Shown: in pieces, positions 1 through 14,080 of the stretch | How the letters are laid out: the number at the start of each line of letters is the position of its first letter | How positions within the stretch are numbered: position 1 is the first letter of the stretch | Assembly (NCBI RefSeq): GCF_000247815.1 | Contig: NC_021677.1 | Span: 58,348,911 to 58,412,910 of the forward strand | Direction of reading: 5' to 3' | DNA length: 64,000 nucleotides | Source of the DNA: Ficedula albicollis | Lineage: Eukaryota > Chordata > Aves > Passeriformes > Muscicapidae | Notes under the pieces: model-generated | Told to the model about the DNA's origin: nothing | Seen by the model: only the letters and a program-made list of their open reading frames with translations | Databases searched by the model: none | Program-made: the position numbers and the translations under genes

Positions 1-1741
1 GGCACGTGGTGACAAAGACACAGCCTCTGTGTCTGCACCCAAATACTCCAAATTCTGCTCCCTGGCACTGTAAAAACACTGGCTCCAAGCCAGGCTGGAG
101 GAGCAGGAGCTCACCCCCTTCTCCACAGGCTGAGAAACTCTGGGATTTGTGGTGAAAATACTATTTGTAATATTTGCAATATTGCAAGCAATTAATTGTT
201 CAGAGTTGCACTGTTTGTAATGATCTCACTCTTTCTCAGAGATATATATGGAAAGAAGGTCAGTTCCTCTATGGATTTGTAGTGGGGATGTTAAATCCCT
301 GTTAGAGCAGGAGGCACAGGCCAGGATGAGATGAGCCAGGCTGGCTCCAACCTCCCTGGAATGGTGAGGGATTGGCACAAGGCCCTTTTAGGGATCTGCC
401 TCTTTAAAATGATCCTCAGTATCTCAAAAGAGGCTGAAAGTCAATACTGTTTGCTCTAATTAATGGCCTCAGCAGCTCAGGCACCAGCCCTAGGCACATC
501 CACCCCAAAAATCCCCTGGAATACACAGTACCACTTTGATGATAGCTAGGAGGTGACTTGAGAGCAAACCTGCCTCACCACCTCCCAGCTCCCTCTGGGA
601 AGCTCCTGTGCAGGCTGGGATCCTCCACCCTCCACCTCCAAGGAGCTGGGACAGGGTCCTGAGAGTCACTGCCAGGCTCTGAAGCACCTGATGTACAGGT
701 ACAGGGGAGCCTGTCACTATTTTTGGTGACTCCAGCATTTACAACAATGGATTCACGCTGGATATTTCCAGGCATAAGAGTTTGGCACTGGAAAACCCTA
801 GGAGAAAAGGACTTGAATTAAAGCAATTGTGAGGATTTTTATACTAATATTAATATTGTGTTTTCCTTGTTACAGGTCTGGGGAAGAAAGTGTGCATGGC
901 AGGAAGGCTGGAGGCACCTCCACAGGCAGAGCTGATCTGCAGAAGGTGAATGACAGCAAAGCAGCAACTCCTGGTGGGCTCCAGCACGATGTGATAGCCA
1001 GGAATCCTTGGAAAGCTCATTTTCTGCTACAAAGAGGGAAGAAAGAAGAGATTAGAAAAGAAAAATTACTCTAAGAGTTGCCTTCAAAACTCCAGTAGCA
1101 GATTGAAATGTAATCTCTGACTACTTCTTCACCTCCACAGCTCAGCTCAAATTCCTCCTAACTGTTTCCTTTGCATCAAAGACACAGAAGCTTGAAAAAA
1201 AATATAATCAAAGCAGCAAACAAATCATGAAGGAAAAAAAGGGCTCCTTAAAGCAGTGAGTGAGCCAGGCCTCCATTTGCCTAAGGAGAGCCCACAGACA
1301 GAGCCTTGCTTACTAAATGATGGGGTCACATGGGAAGGCTCTTGGCTAAATCCTCTGCCCCAAAACCCACATCTAGGCTCAGGTGAGCCTGCTTTAAAGC
1401 CTCGCTTCCAAACTGAGCTGCTTGCACTGAAAAACAGCTGGGGGCACAGGAAAAAAATCCTGTCGTGGCCAGGGGCTGGGGAAAGGGTCAGGCCCCTTGC
1501 CAGGGGTTCCCAGTGGCAGAACCTCACCCACAGTGACCCAGCCCCAATTAGCCTGATGGGAAATATGATTTTTTCTGACTAGACTCCAGGGTGGGAGGAT
1601 GTCACTGTGTCACAGGTTTGAATCATTTGCTCAATACGAGATCACAGCATCAGTCAAGAATAAATATTTCCATCCTCATCTCAGATTTATTGTCATTGGA
1701 GGCTGATGTGAGTGCACAAGGACCCACAGCCACCTAACATG

Positions 1742-2140
1742 GGATCACAGAATGGTTTGGATTAGAAGGGACCTTAAAGATTATCTAGTTCCAGCCCCCT
1801 TCCATGGGCTGGCACTTCCCATCTTCCACTATCCCAGGTTGCTCCAAGCCCCATCCAGCCTGGCCTGGAACACTTCTAGAGATAAGGAATCCACAACCTG
1901 TTTGGGCAAACTGTGCCTCACCACCCTCTCAGTCAGGAATTTCCTCCTAATTCCTATTCTCACCCTGCCCTCCTTCAGTTTTAAAGCCATTCCCCCTTTT
2001 CCTGTCACTCCAAAGTCCCTCTCCAGCTCTCTTGTCAGCCCCCTTTAGCTGCTGAAATATGCAAGAAGGTCTCCCCAAAACCTTCTGTTTTCCAGGCTGA
2101 AAAACCCCAACCCTCTCAGGCTGTCCATGTGGCCCCAGCA
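1742..2140 (-). mobile_element. CR1 LINE 3' fragment
   Basis: On the plus strand this begins ATCACAGAATGGTTTGG, the reverse complement of the CR1 3' end. It continues through TTGCTCCAAGCCCCATCCAG, CAGGAATTTCCTCCTAAT and TTCCAGGCTGAAAAACCCCAA, all familiar from avian CR1 3' regions. At about 400 bp it is one of the longest CR1 copies in the window. It is 5'-truncated and has no coding capacity. Confidence 0.88.
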
Positions 2141-4114
2141 GTTTTTTCTCCAGATGGTTTAGTGGGAAGCAGCCCTCAGCATCAGTGGGTAATTCATTGC
2201 CAGCCCACAGCAATAAACACTGCCCAGCATTATTGCACTGTGCTCCTGACACAGGACTGATGGAGCTGGCAGGGAGCAGTGCACTCCTGGGGAGTTTCCT
2301 TTGCATTAAGTGCTTCTGACACTAATGTTGGTGCCTAAGCAAACACATTAGGATGACTAAAACACCCGGGCTGCTCGGAATCACAGAGCACACACTGGAA
2401 ATGCATTGGCAGAGCAGGAGGGAGAGGAGAGCAATGTGCTTTTGTTTTCAGGGCTGGCCTTTGCACGGGTGTGTTGGGCTGTGTGAGGTGCCTGTGGGTG
2501 AGATGATGACACTTCCTCACAACACTCCTCGGCTATTTATGAAGCAGGCCTAAATATTCTGCATTAAAAAGCCACATATGTGGATTATGCTCATGTGAAG
2601 AGTAATTGGATTTGATTGTGCTCTTTGCAGATAAAGGAAGTAAACCCACAGCCTGCACTCAGAATTAGGCTAAAAGGAGGAGAAATTCAGATTCATTGCC
2701 CATGTTTCCCAGTGCTGCCACACAGCACTAAAGGTTTGTTGCTCAGATCTGCAGCCCAGATATTCCCACTTGGAAGAACCTGAGATTCTGGGGATTATAG
2801 AGGACGCGTGGGAGTACTAGGCAGATCTCCATGCTGAAGATGAAAAAGACTCTCACAGAAATACTTAATGGCCTTTGAAGCAAGAATAAAGCATGCAGGA
2901 TATTTTTAGCAGCCCGCCTGCACTTGCCAACACCTGCATCTGCTGATGGCAGAGCTCCCCAGGGTCGACACTCAGCACCTCTCACTACCACTCCACTCCA
3001 GGGAGTGAGACAAGAAAAGTGGGAAACACACTTGCTTGGCTGAAAGAGGTACCCTGACTAAAGGGTCCCTGAAAAATCACCTCTGAAATACATCAAGGAT
3101 GATGGTTCCCCTTCCACAACCTGTTTGTGCTTCAAAGATGCCACCCTGGAGCACCAAAGGTTGCATGGTGGGAACATCCTTAGGACATGAGAATAACCAT
3201 GGTGGGACTTCTGCATCAAGACCAAGCTCCCTCCTTTGCTCACCTCTTCTCTTGATGAAGAACATGGTATTTCCAACTAGATCCTCTGTTTTGGACTTCT
3301 TTTTGGAAAGCCAGAGGGTGGCTGTTGCCCCAAGACACCAGCACTACCCAGCTATGGAAATGCTGAAGTGATGCGAGTTAAAATTTCTTTGGAACTCGCA
3401 CTTCAAAGCATCATAAAAATACAGAGTGGTTCAGTGTTTTGCATGTTTGCCTACCACTCCAAAGAACAGTTAGGAGCAGGTTGATAAGTGGGGCTTTGTA
3501 ATTATCCTGTGTGTTTTTCCTCTCACCCCATCTGCCATTAGTTTCCTTAGGAACAGGCACACACACTGGAGCAAAGCATTTTCCCATGAAAAACTACCAA
3601 CACCAGATTGTGTATGTTCTTAGGAAATTACTTGTTTTTACTTGTTTGCTTTTTTGACATTAAAAATTTGTAGTGTCTGAATTTTCCAGTCAGAGAAACT
3701 TAATCTTATTGTACAAGAATTCTCTCAAGCCAGTAATAACATTTCTGAAGGAACCAGTCATGGAAAACATGTTTCTCAGAAGTGTTCTCAGGACAAGAAA
3801 TTTTCTAGGCAAATCTAAAAGTAAAAAAAAAATAAAAATATAAATAATTTTTAAAAATGGAAGCTGAGGGGTTTGGGATAGAGGGATGTCTGGAACAGCT
3901 GTTTAAGAGTGATAAATGGGGAATTTAACAAGTTTCTGCTCCTAATAAGAGGATTTTCCTGCTTCACCAGGATGGCCAGCCATTGTGGTTTAGATTACAA
4001 AGGGTCACCTCACATGGGAATTAAACTATCAGTTTATAGGGGCTGGGCCATGCAAATTTATACACCACTGTTCATCAGCTTTGCAGCTCGATGAGAAAGT
4101 CCAGGATGAATTTC

Positions 4115-4268
4115 CTGGTTGCCCAGAGAAGCTGTGGGTGCATAGTCCCTGGAATTGTTCAAGGTCAGGCTGGGTGGGGCTTGGAGCAACCTGGTCTAGT
4201 GGAAAATGTCCCTGCCCATGGCAGGGGCTTGGAACTGGATGATCTCTAGCTCCCTTCCAAACCTACCC
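4115..4268 (+). mobile_element. CR1 LINE 3' fragment
   Basis: The sequence contains GGTTGCCCAGAGAAGCTGTG, GGCTTGGAGCAACCTGGTCT, CCCTGCCCATGGCAGGGG and CTCCCTTCCAAACC, in the order of an avian CR1 3' end. It lacks the terminal ATTCTATG repeat. Confidence 0.85.
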
Positions 4269-6060
4269 ACGCACATGAAAAATACATTTTGCTGACAGAG
4301 TCATATCTCTCCTATTAGAAGGGGAGACATGAGTTTTGTCTCTGCTAAGGCTTGTGTGTGCAGTAAAAGCCCTTCTGTCAACAGGCACCAAGGGAACGAG
4401 GTGGCTACATCCCAACTGAACCATGCAGGATCCAATCCACCACCTCACAGCCTGTTGCATTATTGCCTGCTGGAGCTCAGGGTGCTCCATGCAGCTGGAG
4501 CAGGGTCTGGGACCAGGGCTTGAGGAAGAAAGGAGTCACATCACCCTCGAGCCCTCCTTTGCTTCTGCCACTGCGTTCTGTACTCAGTGTGCTCCTTCCC
4601 ATGGAGAGAGGACATCCCTCCTCTCCATCAGGGCATCCTCACTCTGCACTCTGATGATCCAGAGAAAGTTTGGCTACACAAGGAGAAGAAACATTTTAAA
4701 AAATGTAAAAATATTTCATACCTACCAGGGACTGTGAAGAGCAGCATCAACTTGACAAACAGTGTTCACTAGTAGCAGTAATGATTTATTGATTTTTTCC
4801 AGGAAACAGATTAATTTAGAGCCAGTCTGACATAGATCTTCATTTCCCCCTGTATTTATTGCTGCTGCTCAAAGTCTTTCACTCTGATCTGCAGGGCAGA
4901 CCACTGCAATGAGCATGGCTGTGCTGTATTATTCACTTACCAAGGAGGATCTTTGTAACAGGAGGCCAAGGGCAATTCCAATCCCATTCTGAAAAGCCAA
5001 GTTTCATTCAGGCATCCTTTTAGGAGCAGAATTTCTCCATCATCTGATGCTATTGCCTTAATCTAAATTGTTGATTCAATTGCTTTCCATGAATTTAGCA
5101 CTTAAAGGGATTAAGGCAAAAAAGCTTTAATTTTCCTTCTGACCTTTTAACATCACCAAATCAAAGTTGGGACATCAGTAAAGGGATTTTAAGACAATAA
5201 TTGTTTTGTAGTGACTGTGTTTGCAAGCCAAACACTATCCCTGCCCTAATCCTTGCTCCCTGTATGGAGCAGAGTCATCTGCTACAGTCTTCTGGGTTTG
5301 GCTTCACAGCAGCCTTGCCAACAGGACAGAACTTGCAAATAAGGCAAGAGAGCAGTGATCCAAATAAAAATTGCAGAGATGAGGCTGCTCTGCTGGAGCC
5401 CCAGCAAGTTCTCTAAATGGGCTGTTGCTGAAATCCTGACCTTGTTTGCTCTTGGGCTGCCTGAGCTGCTGCCTACCCTGTAGCCAAGATTAATTAATTC
5501 TCATATTGATGTGTCGAGCAACTGCCATGAAACCATAAAACAGGCAGAAAGCTGTCGGCATCCTGTAAAACTTGAGGAGGAGACAGGGAATCAACACGTA
5601 GGGATTTACAGAGCAGCATGCCAAGCTCACCCAGCTTTAATCTCAGGTTGTGCTGCCTGAAAAGAGGCAGATCAGGTACCTTATTCTGGGCTGTTACCTT
5701 GGGCAAGAGTTAATGGATTTACACAGGCAGAAAGCAGGCACAAGTGAAAGGACAGGAGCTGAGGAAACCAGATCCTTGTGCCTTTGATGTCTCTTCTCTC
5801 ACACCAGGTAAGAAGCTGAGCTGAGCAGGCTGCCTGTGGTAGACAGGTTTAGTTACTGTGATGGGCTGGAGGTTTAGATTTCCTTTTGGCCCCCAGTCTG
5901 CTCCTGGGCCCTGTGTTGGTTTCCAGTTCTGTCACCTCATACAGTTGCAGTGACGTTGCTGGAGTTAGAATAACTTTTAGAGCATTGTGGTTCATGCTGT
6001 GGAGGAGACAGAGGGGAAAGCAAAGCAGCAGTGTGAGAAGCAGCAGGGCTGAAGGAGAAC

Positions 6061-6270
6061 TGGAAGGAAGGATGGAAGGAGGCTGGAAGGAGGGCTGGAA
6101 GGAGGGATGGAAGGAGGGATGGAGGGAGGGATGGAAGGAGGATTGGAAGGAGGGATGGAAGGAGGGATGGGAGAGCTGGAAGGAGGGATGGAAGGAGGAT
6201 TGGAAGGAGAGTTGGAAGGAGGGATGGAAGGAGGGCTGGAAGGAGGGATGGAAGGAGGGACGGAAGGAGC
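6061..6270 (+). repeat. GGAA/GGAG purine minisatellite (about 12-bp unit)
   Basis: This is about 210 bp of imperfect units close to TGGAAGGAGGGA, with GAT, GCT and ATT variants. All three plus frames stay open through it, giving Glu-Gly/Trp-Lys type products on the plus strand and Pro-Ser/Leu-Leu-Pro products on the minus strand. These are repeat artefacts rather than proteins. Confidence 0.92.
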
Positions 6271-8813
6271 TCCTGTGGCAGGACCTCCCATCTCCATCCC
6301 CCCAGAGAAGAAGGTCCATGGGGGCTGTGCAGCTCTTGGCTGTGCTGGGGTTGGGGTAGGTGGCTCGAGCCACAGTGGGGCTGTGACCAGGACCCACCAG
6401 GCCAGCTCCACTTCCTCCTTTCTGCTTCTGCAGGTCTGTTCTCTGCCCCCTTGGGAGGGAACCAGCTCTTGCGACATCTCTGCGCTTCCCAGCACAGTGA
6501 GCCCCTGGCAGGAGCCTTCACTGGCTCCAGGACCAAAGCACAGGGAAACCACAGACAAGAACCGAGGCGTTGCAACACCATTGTGCTGTCACAAGTCATC
6601 TTGGCTAAAAATAAACTGCTGCTAAACAACCTTCAGACTCACTTTCACCAAATGCCCTAAGGAAGGACGCCCATCAAGAGCACTAAGTCAGGGCACAAAT
6701 AATTTCAGAAACTCTGAGGAGTTTAATTTTTGGTCTCTCTTCTGAGGGTAAGTCCCCCCAAGCCCTCTCCTAATCCTGTATACCAATCAAGTACCATGGA
6801 GCACCTGTGGCTTCTCCACAGGCTCTTCAATGTGAAGGTTTTTTTCCTGCTCTCCTCACTTCAAGGTTATCACAGAACCCCAGGAGGGCAAATCCCCACG
6901 TGGGGACAGGAACAACACTCACCTTTGCTTTAAGCTGAGTTGAAGTGCCCTGTGAGCTCTGGGTCTTGGCTCACCCTGTCATGTTTTGTGGGGATATGCA
7001 GGTTTTGCACAGCTTTGCAGGGAGTGGGGAGCCAGCCTTGCAGAAAGCCCACGGACAAAAGCTGCCAACAAAGCCCAGCAAGCTGCTTTGTCTGAGCCAG
7101 GACTGCTCCATCTCCGGCTCCTGGCAGCACTGGAAAGCCAGGGTCGTTTTCTCAGCTGATCTTGCTCAGTCTTAGCAGGTTATCTGAAGTTCAGCTCTCC
7201 CCTGCTGCCCCTGCTGTGTGAGCACGTTGTGTGATATCTGCCCTGAATCACAGCCACACATCGTTCTGTTGCTTGAAAAGCTGTGCTAGGCAGGCTCCTG
7301 TCAGCTCCTCACCTTTCAAAACAAGCTGGAGAGAGTGAATCTGCCCCACGATGCTCCTGAGGACACTCCTGCCAAGTGGCTCTGTGCACATCAGTCCCAG
7401 TCCCACTGCAGCAGCTGTTTCCCTGTGACCAACACAGCTCTCCTCTCCAGAGTGTGTCCCACTTACACGAGATCTTCCTTCCCTGTCCCACACACTTTCT
7501 TTCCATTATTTTCCAGCTCTGTGAGAAAGACGAAGAGCCTGGAAACAAAAAGTTAGATCTTTTTTCCCTCCCTCTCTCCCAAGTGCAGAGGTGAGGTGCA
7601 GCCCCACAAGGCCCACCAGCCTCTCCCACTGGGCTCAGTGGGAAACCTTCAGTGTCTCCTCAGTCCTGCCATCCTACAGACCTGCATAAGACACCAGGAT
7701 GTGGTCTGGAAAGTTTTGGGATTTTTGCCAATCCAGAATAGATGAGGGGGACAGCCCAGCCCCTGCACCACCCCCAGCCCCAGCACATGCTCATGAACCC
7801 CATCGATGGCAGCAGAGACCCCATCACCTCTCACCCTGCCTGCTTTGTTTCAAAACAGCCACACTCTTAACCCACAGTGCCATGCCCAGGAGGAAATCCC
7901 CCGCCCTTTTTCCTCCTGGTTTGCCTTTTGGCCTTGCAGGAAGACTTGGACTAAGTGAGGGGACAGGACCCTGCCAGGCACAGGCAGTCCTGCTCCATGG
8001 GGAGACAACATTCAGTCCTCACCTGGACCCTGTGGTGGGTGTCCTGTCCTCAAAGCTGACTGCAATATTATGGGCTGGCTTGTGCTGACAGGGCATGGGG
8101 AGAGCTGGAGAAGAAATGCCCCTGTCTCTTCATCTGGGACCATGTCCCTGTTACCAGCACAGAGGGGACATGCAAGGCTGGAGATGCAATGGTGGGAGAT
8201 GCCCAGGGCTCAGCACAGGCACCCAGAAAGATTTACAGAATGTGCTCAGTTTCAAACAGGACCAAGTCATGGCAAGGTTTTGAATCAGAGATACAAAACT
8301 ACTTCTAAGTTAGAGCAATGTATCTTTGGTGCTCCTTCACCCAAGGGTTAAATTTTTAGACTAGCTCAGCATGACACCTCACTGGGACACTGCTGAGAGA
8401 GGGCAGAGCATTTTCTGGTGCACAGGTCTCTGATGCAGGGCTTTGGGGCTGCCAGTGGCATCATTTGCAGCTTTGCCAAAGGAGTTCATCAGCAGAGCCC
8501 CTCTCAGGACTCTCAGCAGGGAGTAGCACTGTGCTGAGGGGCGTGGGGTGCCAGAGCAGGTCCAGACCTGTTTGGTACCTCCAAACACTGCTCCAACCCC
8601 AATCCCAGCTGGAGCAGGCACAGGCATGAGCTGAGCCCATGTTAACCAAACAAAAAGGAGTTTTGACTGGCAAAAGGAGTGAGTGCCAAGCACAGGATGG
8701 ACTCCAGCCCCTTGTAACAAACCATATCAACCTGTGGAAAGGTCTGTGTTCACAGAAGTTGCTGAAAAGCCCTAGGCACAGAAATCTCTGGGCAGATCAA
8801 TGTGAGCAGTGTA
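6271..8813. other. intergenic, nothing recognised
   Basis: This is moderately GC-rich unique-looking sequence. The open frames are short, lack conserved motifs and overlap on both strands. I found no mobile element, tRNA or exon that I can support. Confidence 0.6.
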
Positions 8814-9036
8814 GAGTCATAGAATGGCTCAGGTGGAGTTGGAAGAGACTTTAAAGATCATCTTGTTCCATGGGCAGGGACATCTTCCACTATCCCAGGT
8901 TGCTCCAAGCCCCATCCAACCTGGAACACTTCCAGGGATGGGGCAGCCACAGCTTCTCTGTGCAACCTGTGCCAGGGCCTCAGCACCCTCAGAGTACAGA
9001 ATTTATTCCTAATATCCAATCTAAACCTACTCTTCA
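8814..9036 (-). mobile_element. CR1 LINE 3' fragment
   Basis: The plus strand reads GAGTCATAGAATGGCTCAGG, then TTCCACTATCCCAGGTTGCT, CCAAGCCCCATCCAACCTGG, CACAGCTTCTCTGTGCAACC and ATTTATTCCTAATATCCAA. This is the reverse complement of an avian CR1 3' region. Confidence 0.88.
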
Positions 9037-10205
9037 GCTAAAGGCTTGAGTTTCTTTATTTTTGCCATCAGCCTGATCGTCTCTGTTTCTGCCTAAATGC
9101 TTAGAATTCTTCTGAAATGGCCTTTTAAAATTTTCCATTTTGAATAAAATCTGGAGGGTAAAACAATAAAAAAGAATAATAATAAAAAAAGCAAGGCTCA
9201 TGTAGCCAAAACAGACTAAATTGCCAGTGTATAGCCTTTGTGCTGAATCATTGCTACATTTGGCTCCTCCTTATGTCAATAATCCCTGTGCTTTTAAGGC
9301 TGCATTAAAAATATAAAAAAGGACAAGGACAAGGACAGTTCAAGCCAAACTTTGGTGCTGTTGAATTGGTCAAATATACAAAGCAGCTGCTTTAAAGCCC
9401 AGAATCAATATTTTCACGTCAGAGCACTGCACAAAACACAAACCAGAGAAACTGGGGAGGTTTTGACAGGATTTTCTTTGGAAAGTCCTGGCTGGGCTGA
9501 GGTGGCCTGGGAGGCTGGGCTGGCAAGGAGTCAAGGTTGCAGGAAGCCTTTATAGGACCTTTGTGCAGGGAGAGATCCAAGGCTTTTATGGCTTTGCAGC
9601 TGTATGGGCAGAAGTGGAATTTGCTGGGCTACAACTATTTTCCACTGGATCTACTGGGAGCTGTAGCTGCTGTTCTGCAGGATAAATTTGGTTATGTGGT
9701 GACGTGAATTTCCTCACATGAAGAAAAACACTTCCCTGCCTGGTTTATGTGTCCTGAAATACACCAAGAAGGGGAAAGCCGTGGCAGATGGTGCAGAGCA
9801 GATAGGAACCCCATGGTTTGCACCCCACATCATCCTCCTGGCTGACTGCACTGCTGAATAAATGGTGCTGCAGGGATGATAAGTTGGGATGCTGCTGCTT
9901 GGAGAGTAAATTACTGCTTTGTGAGTGAAAGCAGCAAGGTCTGTTCATCAGATATAACTTGCCCCTATTAGGATGGAAAAGCTCAAGCCAAGGAGCTTCT
10001 CTCCACAAAAGCAAAATTTGTGAAGCAATTCATGCCAGGGAGTCATTACTTCTCTGATCAAAGAGTGTTTAACATTAATAGAGAATCTCTCCATATACAA
10101 CATGTATATGCACATGAATACCATGTCTCAACTGCTGTGTAGCTCCAGGAGATGGGAAGGTGGGGCAGTAAGAAAAGCTGGATTCATCCAGACAGCAGAC
10201 TTCTG
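9037..10205. other. intergenic, nothing recognised
   Basis: This is AT-leaning unique-looking sequence between a CR1 fragment and the (GAAA)n tract. No gene or element can be supported. Confidence 0.6.
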
Positions 10206-10669
<464 letters not shown>

Positions 10670-10670
10670 T

Positions 10671-10828
10671 GCTTAGGGTGCTGAGGCACTGGCACAGATT
10701 CCCCACAGAAACTGTGGATGCCTCATCCCTGGCAGTGCTCAAGGTCTTGAATGGGGGTCTGAGCACCCTGAGGTGTTGAAATGAGATGGTCTTTAAGGTC
10801 CCTTCCAACACAAACCATTCTATGAAAA
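10671..10828 (+). mobile_element. CR1 LINE 3' fragment adjoining the (GAAA)n tract
   Basis: The sequence contains GGCACTGGCACAGATTCCCC, GTGGATGCCTCATCCCTGG, AGTGCTCAAGGTC, then GGTCCCTTCCAACACAAACC and ATTCTATG, the CR1 3' end in plus orientation. Confidence 0.88.
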
Positions 10829-13640
10829 CTATAAATAAAATCAATATCAAAAAAAGAAAGCCCTGAGATGCAAAAAGAATGCTCAGAGATGCAGTGCTGG
10901 GCTGGATTTGTCTTTTATTTTTAGAGACTGCCTCTTATTAAATTACAAATTGAGAGAAGCCCTTGAAAATAAGACTGGAGTGAACTCTAAGATCAAACTC
11001 ACTTGACCATGGCTCTCCAGGGTTTGCTTTTGCCTGGACACATAGGGCCAGGCTCTCCAGCTGCTTCAACCATCCTTGCCAGGGAGGGAAGACACCACTG
11101 AGTCAGGGACAGAACAAAATCAGGACAGAACCAATCCCTCCAGGCCACTGCTGAGCATCACAAACTGCTCTGCAAAGCACAGTGAAGGTGACCCAGCGGC
11201 TCAGGCAGTGCAGGGAAGGCAGGAATGAGCCACAAGCACACCCCCAGACATTCCCCAAGGAGGCAGAGGAGCTCATCTCCCCAGCTGTGACACCCCAGCA
11301 CCCCCTGTTTATGATCCCACAACTGCCCCACTCAGAGCTTCCAGCAGCCGCAGCACAAACACGGGGCTGCAGGGAGCTGGCGCCTCAGGCAGGGACCTCA
11401 CCCTGCTCAGGCTCCCTGCTGGCTGTGCAGGGTGGCCTTTCTTCTGTGCTGTGGGCAGGGGGAAGAGTTGTGACCCCTTGTCAGATCCAGGCCCCAGTGG
11501 AGGTTTTTGGATGCTGCAGGGCTGCAAGCACAGCCTTGGAAACATCTGCTCCCCGCTCCAGCCTTGGCTTCTCAGGGCAATGGCTGCACCCAGCCAGCTG
11601 GAAGTTCCCTGTGTGGCATCACCTGGGTCAGGGCCACATTTGGGAATTTGGGATGGTCTGTAAACCTGAGGAGGGCAGCCATGAATTGTTCTCCTGAAGC
11701 CCCATCCCTCCTGATCTGCAGAGGGAAGGACAATGGGGCACTAGCCATGTCCAAATGGTCTTAAGGCTCATTTCAGGATTGAATGAGCCTCTGGGATACT
11801 CTCACCCCACAGCCCAGGCTCCAGAGCACACTGGGGAGCGTCCAGGATGCTGTGAGAATGCCCAGGAGAGATTTAACTGGTGTGGGCAGGTACCAGAAAT
11901 GTGCTGGGTGCTGCAGCTCTGTCCCCCCGGCACAGGGAAATAGAGCCCTTAGCCAGCCCTGATGAGGAGGCAGTGGGGATGCGAGCCTGCATCACTCACA
12001 GGGCCAGGATGGGAACCCCAGACTGGAAACAGAGCTTGGAAATGCCTGGTGGGTCAGGAAATGAACCCTGCTGTGCCAGGAAGTGGAAGGGTGAAGTAGA
12101 AAAAGCCCTGATAAGAAGGGCCATGTAACCAGAACAAATAGTGGGTGAATCAGCAGTGCCTGACCCAGGAAGGATAAAGGGCACTCCTTGCCATGCTGGA
12201 CTTGTCAGCTGGGCTGGTGCAACAGCCCCAGGCTCCTCCTGTCGCTGCAGCTCCTGCTTGGCTTCTGCACCTGGGCCCCCAGAAAACGACTCTGGGCTTC
12301 TCCCAGCTGAAAAGATGCCTCTTCCTGTGGTGGGCTTGGGTGTCCATCCCACAGGGATGGCAGCAGTCCCTGGCACCAGCTGCCGGGCAGGACTGACAGC
12401 TGAGTGTTTGCCGTGTGTGCTGGTGGACAAACACTGCCACAGCCCAATTCCTGCACCAGGGATGCTGCAGGAAACACCTCCCCTCCCAGCCAAAGCCTTG
12501 CCAAGAGGCAACTGAATGTCCCCAGAGCCTGTGTTACTGATGACTTGAGAGCAGGTCTGCCTTTAGCCCTCGTTTCACAGTGCCAGGGTCCATCCTCACC
12601 ATGTGCACAGTGCTCAAGCTCTGGGCTTGGCTCCTGACTTTTTTTATCCCCTAAATCCCTGCAGCAGGTAGTCAGGAGAGGGCTCACTCACTCTCTTCCC
12701 ATAGGATGCTCTGGGAGGAGTCACACAATGTGCTCAGGCTTTTGTGTTTCAGGTCACACACAGGATTTCCGTCACCATCACCAGGAATGGAGCCCAGGCT
12801 GAGCACCCACCTTCAGAAATTCAGGCCTCTTGATGAGACCTAGAGCTACAATGTAAGAAAACAAACAGGAAAATACCAACCCAACCCCAGCACCTCCCAA
12901 AAACATGACCCAAAGTTTACTTCTGAAAATCCAGGCTCTCACCCCATATCTAAACCACAGGTGTGCTTCCTGCTGGCTCCACCCTCTCACCCTGGGCATG
13001 GCTGTTCTTCCACAGTACCCAGCTGGCAGACAGATCTTCATCTTTTCAGGCAGAGACAGAGGCCAGCTGGGGGTCTCTGGCATGCAGGACCCCCACAGTT
13101 TCAGCCCTTTTGCTCTTGGGTTATCCCAGATGGGCTCAGAGAAAGGCTGGCAGGACACCTCTGGTACCTGTGGAAAGCTGGCAAAGTTCATGGGAAAAAC
13201 AGGCAACAAAAAAGGTGGTGGATCCTATGGGGAAGAATAGGAACAGCTCCCTGTGCTCAGTGCCTCTTTCCATGGAAAAGGAGAGAGTGTCTGGCCCCAT
13301 TATTGTGCTGAGCAAATGGAAGCAATGCCCTCCCCACCAGTGATGGAGAGGTGGCCGTGCCACCACCAAAACTGACATTCAAACCAATGGCAACACTGCT
13401 CACACCACAGCAAAGACATCCCAACCCAGCTGGGCAGAGCTGTGATTATTTACACCACCTCAGGTGCTGACTGAGCACTGGAGTAGCTTGGCAAGCAGGC
13501 TGAATGAATATATAACCCCCCCAAAAACAAAACACAGGCTCAAAGAGTGATAAAATCAACTTCTCAGAGGTCATATTGATAATTTTTCCTTGGTACATTG
13601 CTGCTCCTCCCCAAACAGGCAGCTGAAACTGCAGTGGAGG
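10829..13640. other. intergenic, nothing recognised
   Basis: This is GC-richer unique-looking sequence (11.2-12.7 kb) with many overlapping short open frames on both strands and no conserved motif. No splice-consistent exon was identified. Confidence 0.6.
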
Positions 13641-13949
13641 ATCACAGATGGGCAAAAAGACAAAGGGAGGAGGATGAATAAGACAATGCACAGATCCTGC
13701 AGGTACAGAGGGAGGTGTGTCTGTGGGCTGGCTTGGCTGAACATGGATTTGCAAAGACTTGTCCAGTGATTGACCAACCTGCCAAGGTGCAGCTAACATG
13801 ACCTGCTAACAAGGGCACAATGGAAAGCCCCTCAAAGACCTGCAGTTACTGGCTAAGAATAAGGGGAGAAAAAAAGAACAGAAGATTTTACTGCTGCTGG
13901 AGAGCACAGTTCCTGGGACAAAAATGCTTCCCCATCAGCATAAGGGAAA

Positions 13950-14080
13950 TATCATTGGGGCTTGGATGGGGATTGGAGCAACCTGGTATAGCAGAAGGTG
14001 TCCTTGCCCATGGCAGGGGTTTGGAACAAGATGATCCCCAAGGTCCCTTCCAACCCAAACCATTTTGTGGTTCCATGAAA
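13950..14080 (+). mobile_element. CR1 LINE 3' fragment (in duplication copy 1)
   Basis: The sequence contains GGGGATTGGAGCAACCTGGT, CTTGCCCATGGCAGGGG, AAGGTCCCTTCCAACCCAAA and CATTTTGTGGTTCCATG, a plus-strand CR1 3' end with a degenerate terminal repeat. Confidence 0.86.

Larger units (their letters stand above)
1..6060. other. intergenic sequence downstream of PRKCH
   Basis: I see no coding exon or RNA gene. The open frames here are under about 120 codons with no recognisable motif. Two CR1 fragments (1742-2140 and 4115-4268) are the only identifiable elements. Several AT-rich stretches (for example 3790-3860) are featureless. Confidence 0.7.

Noticed and set aside
5849..6629. Pro-Ser, Leu-Pro and Glu-Gly repeat frames on both strands
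   Set aside because: All come from the GGAA/GGAG minisatellite. Frames open on both strands at once indicate repeat composition, not coding.
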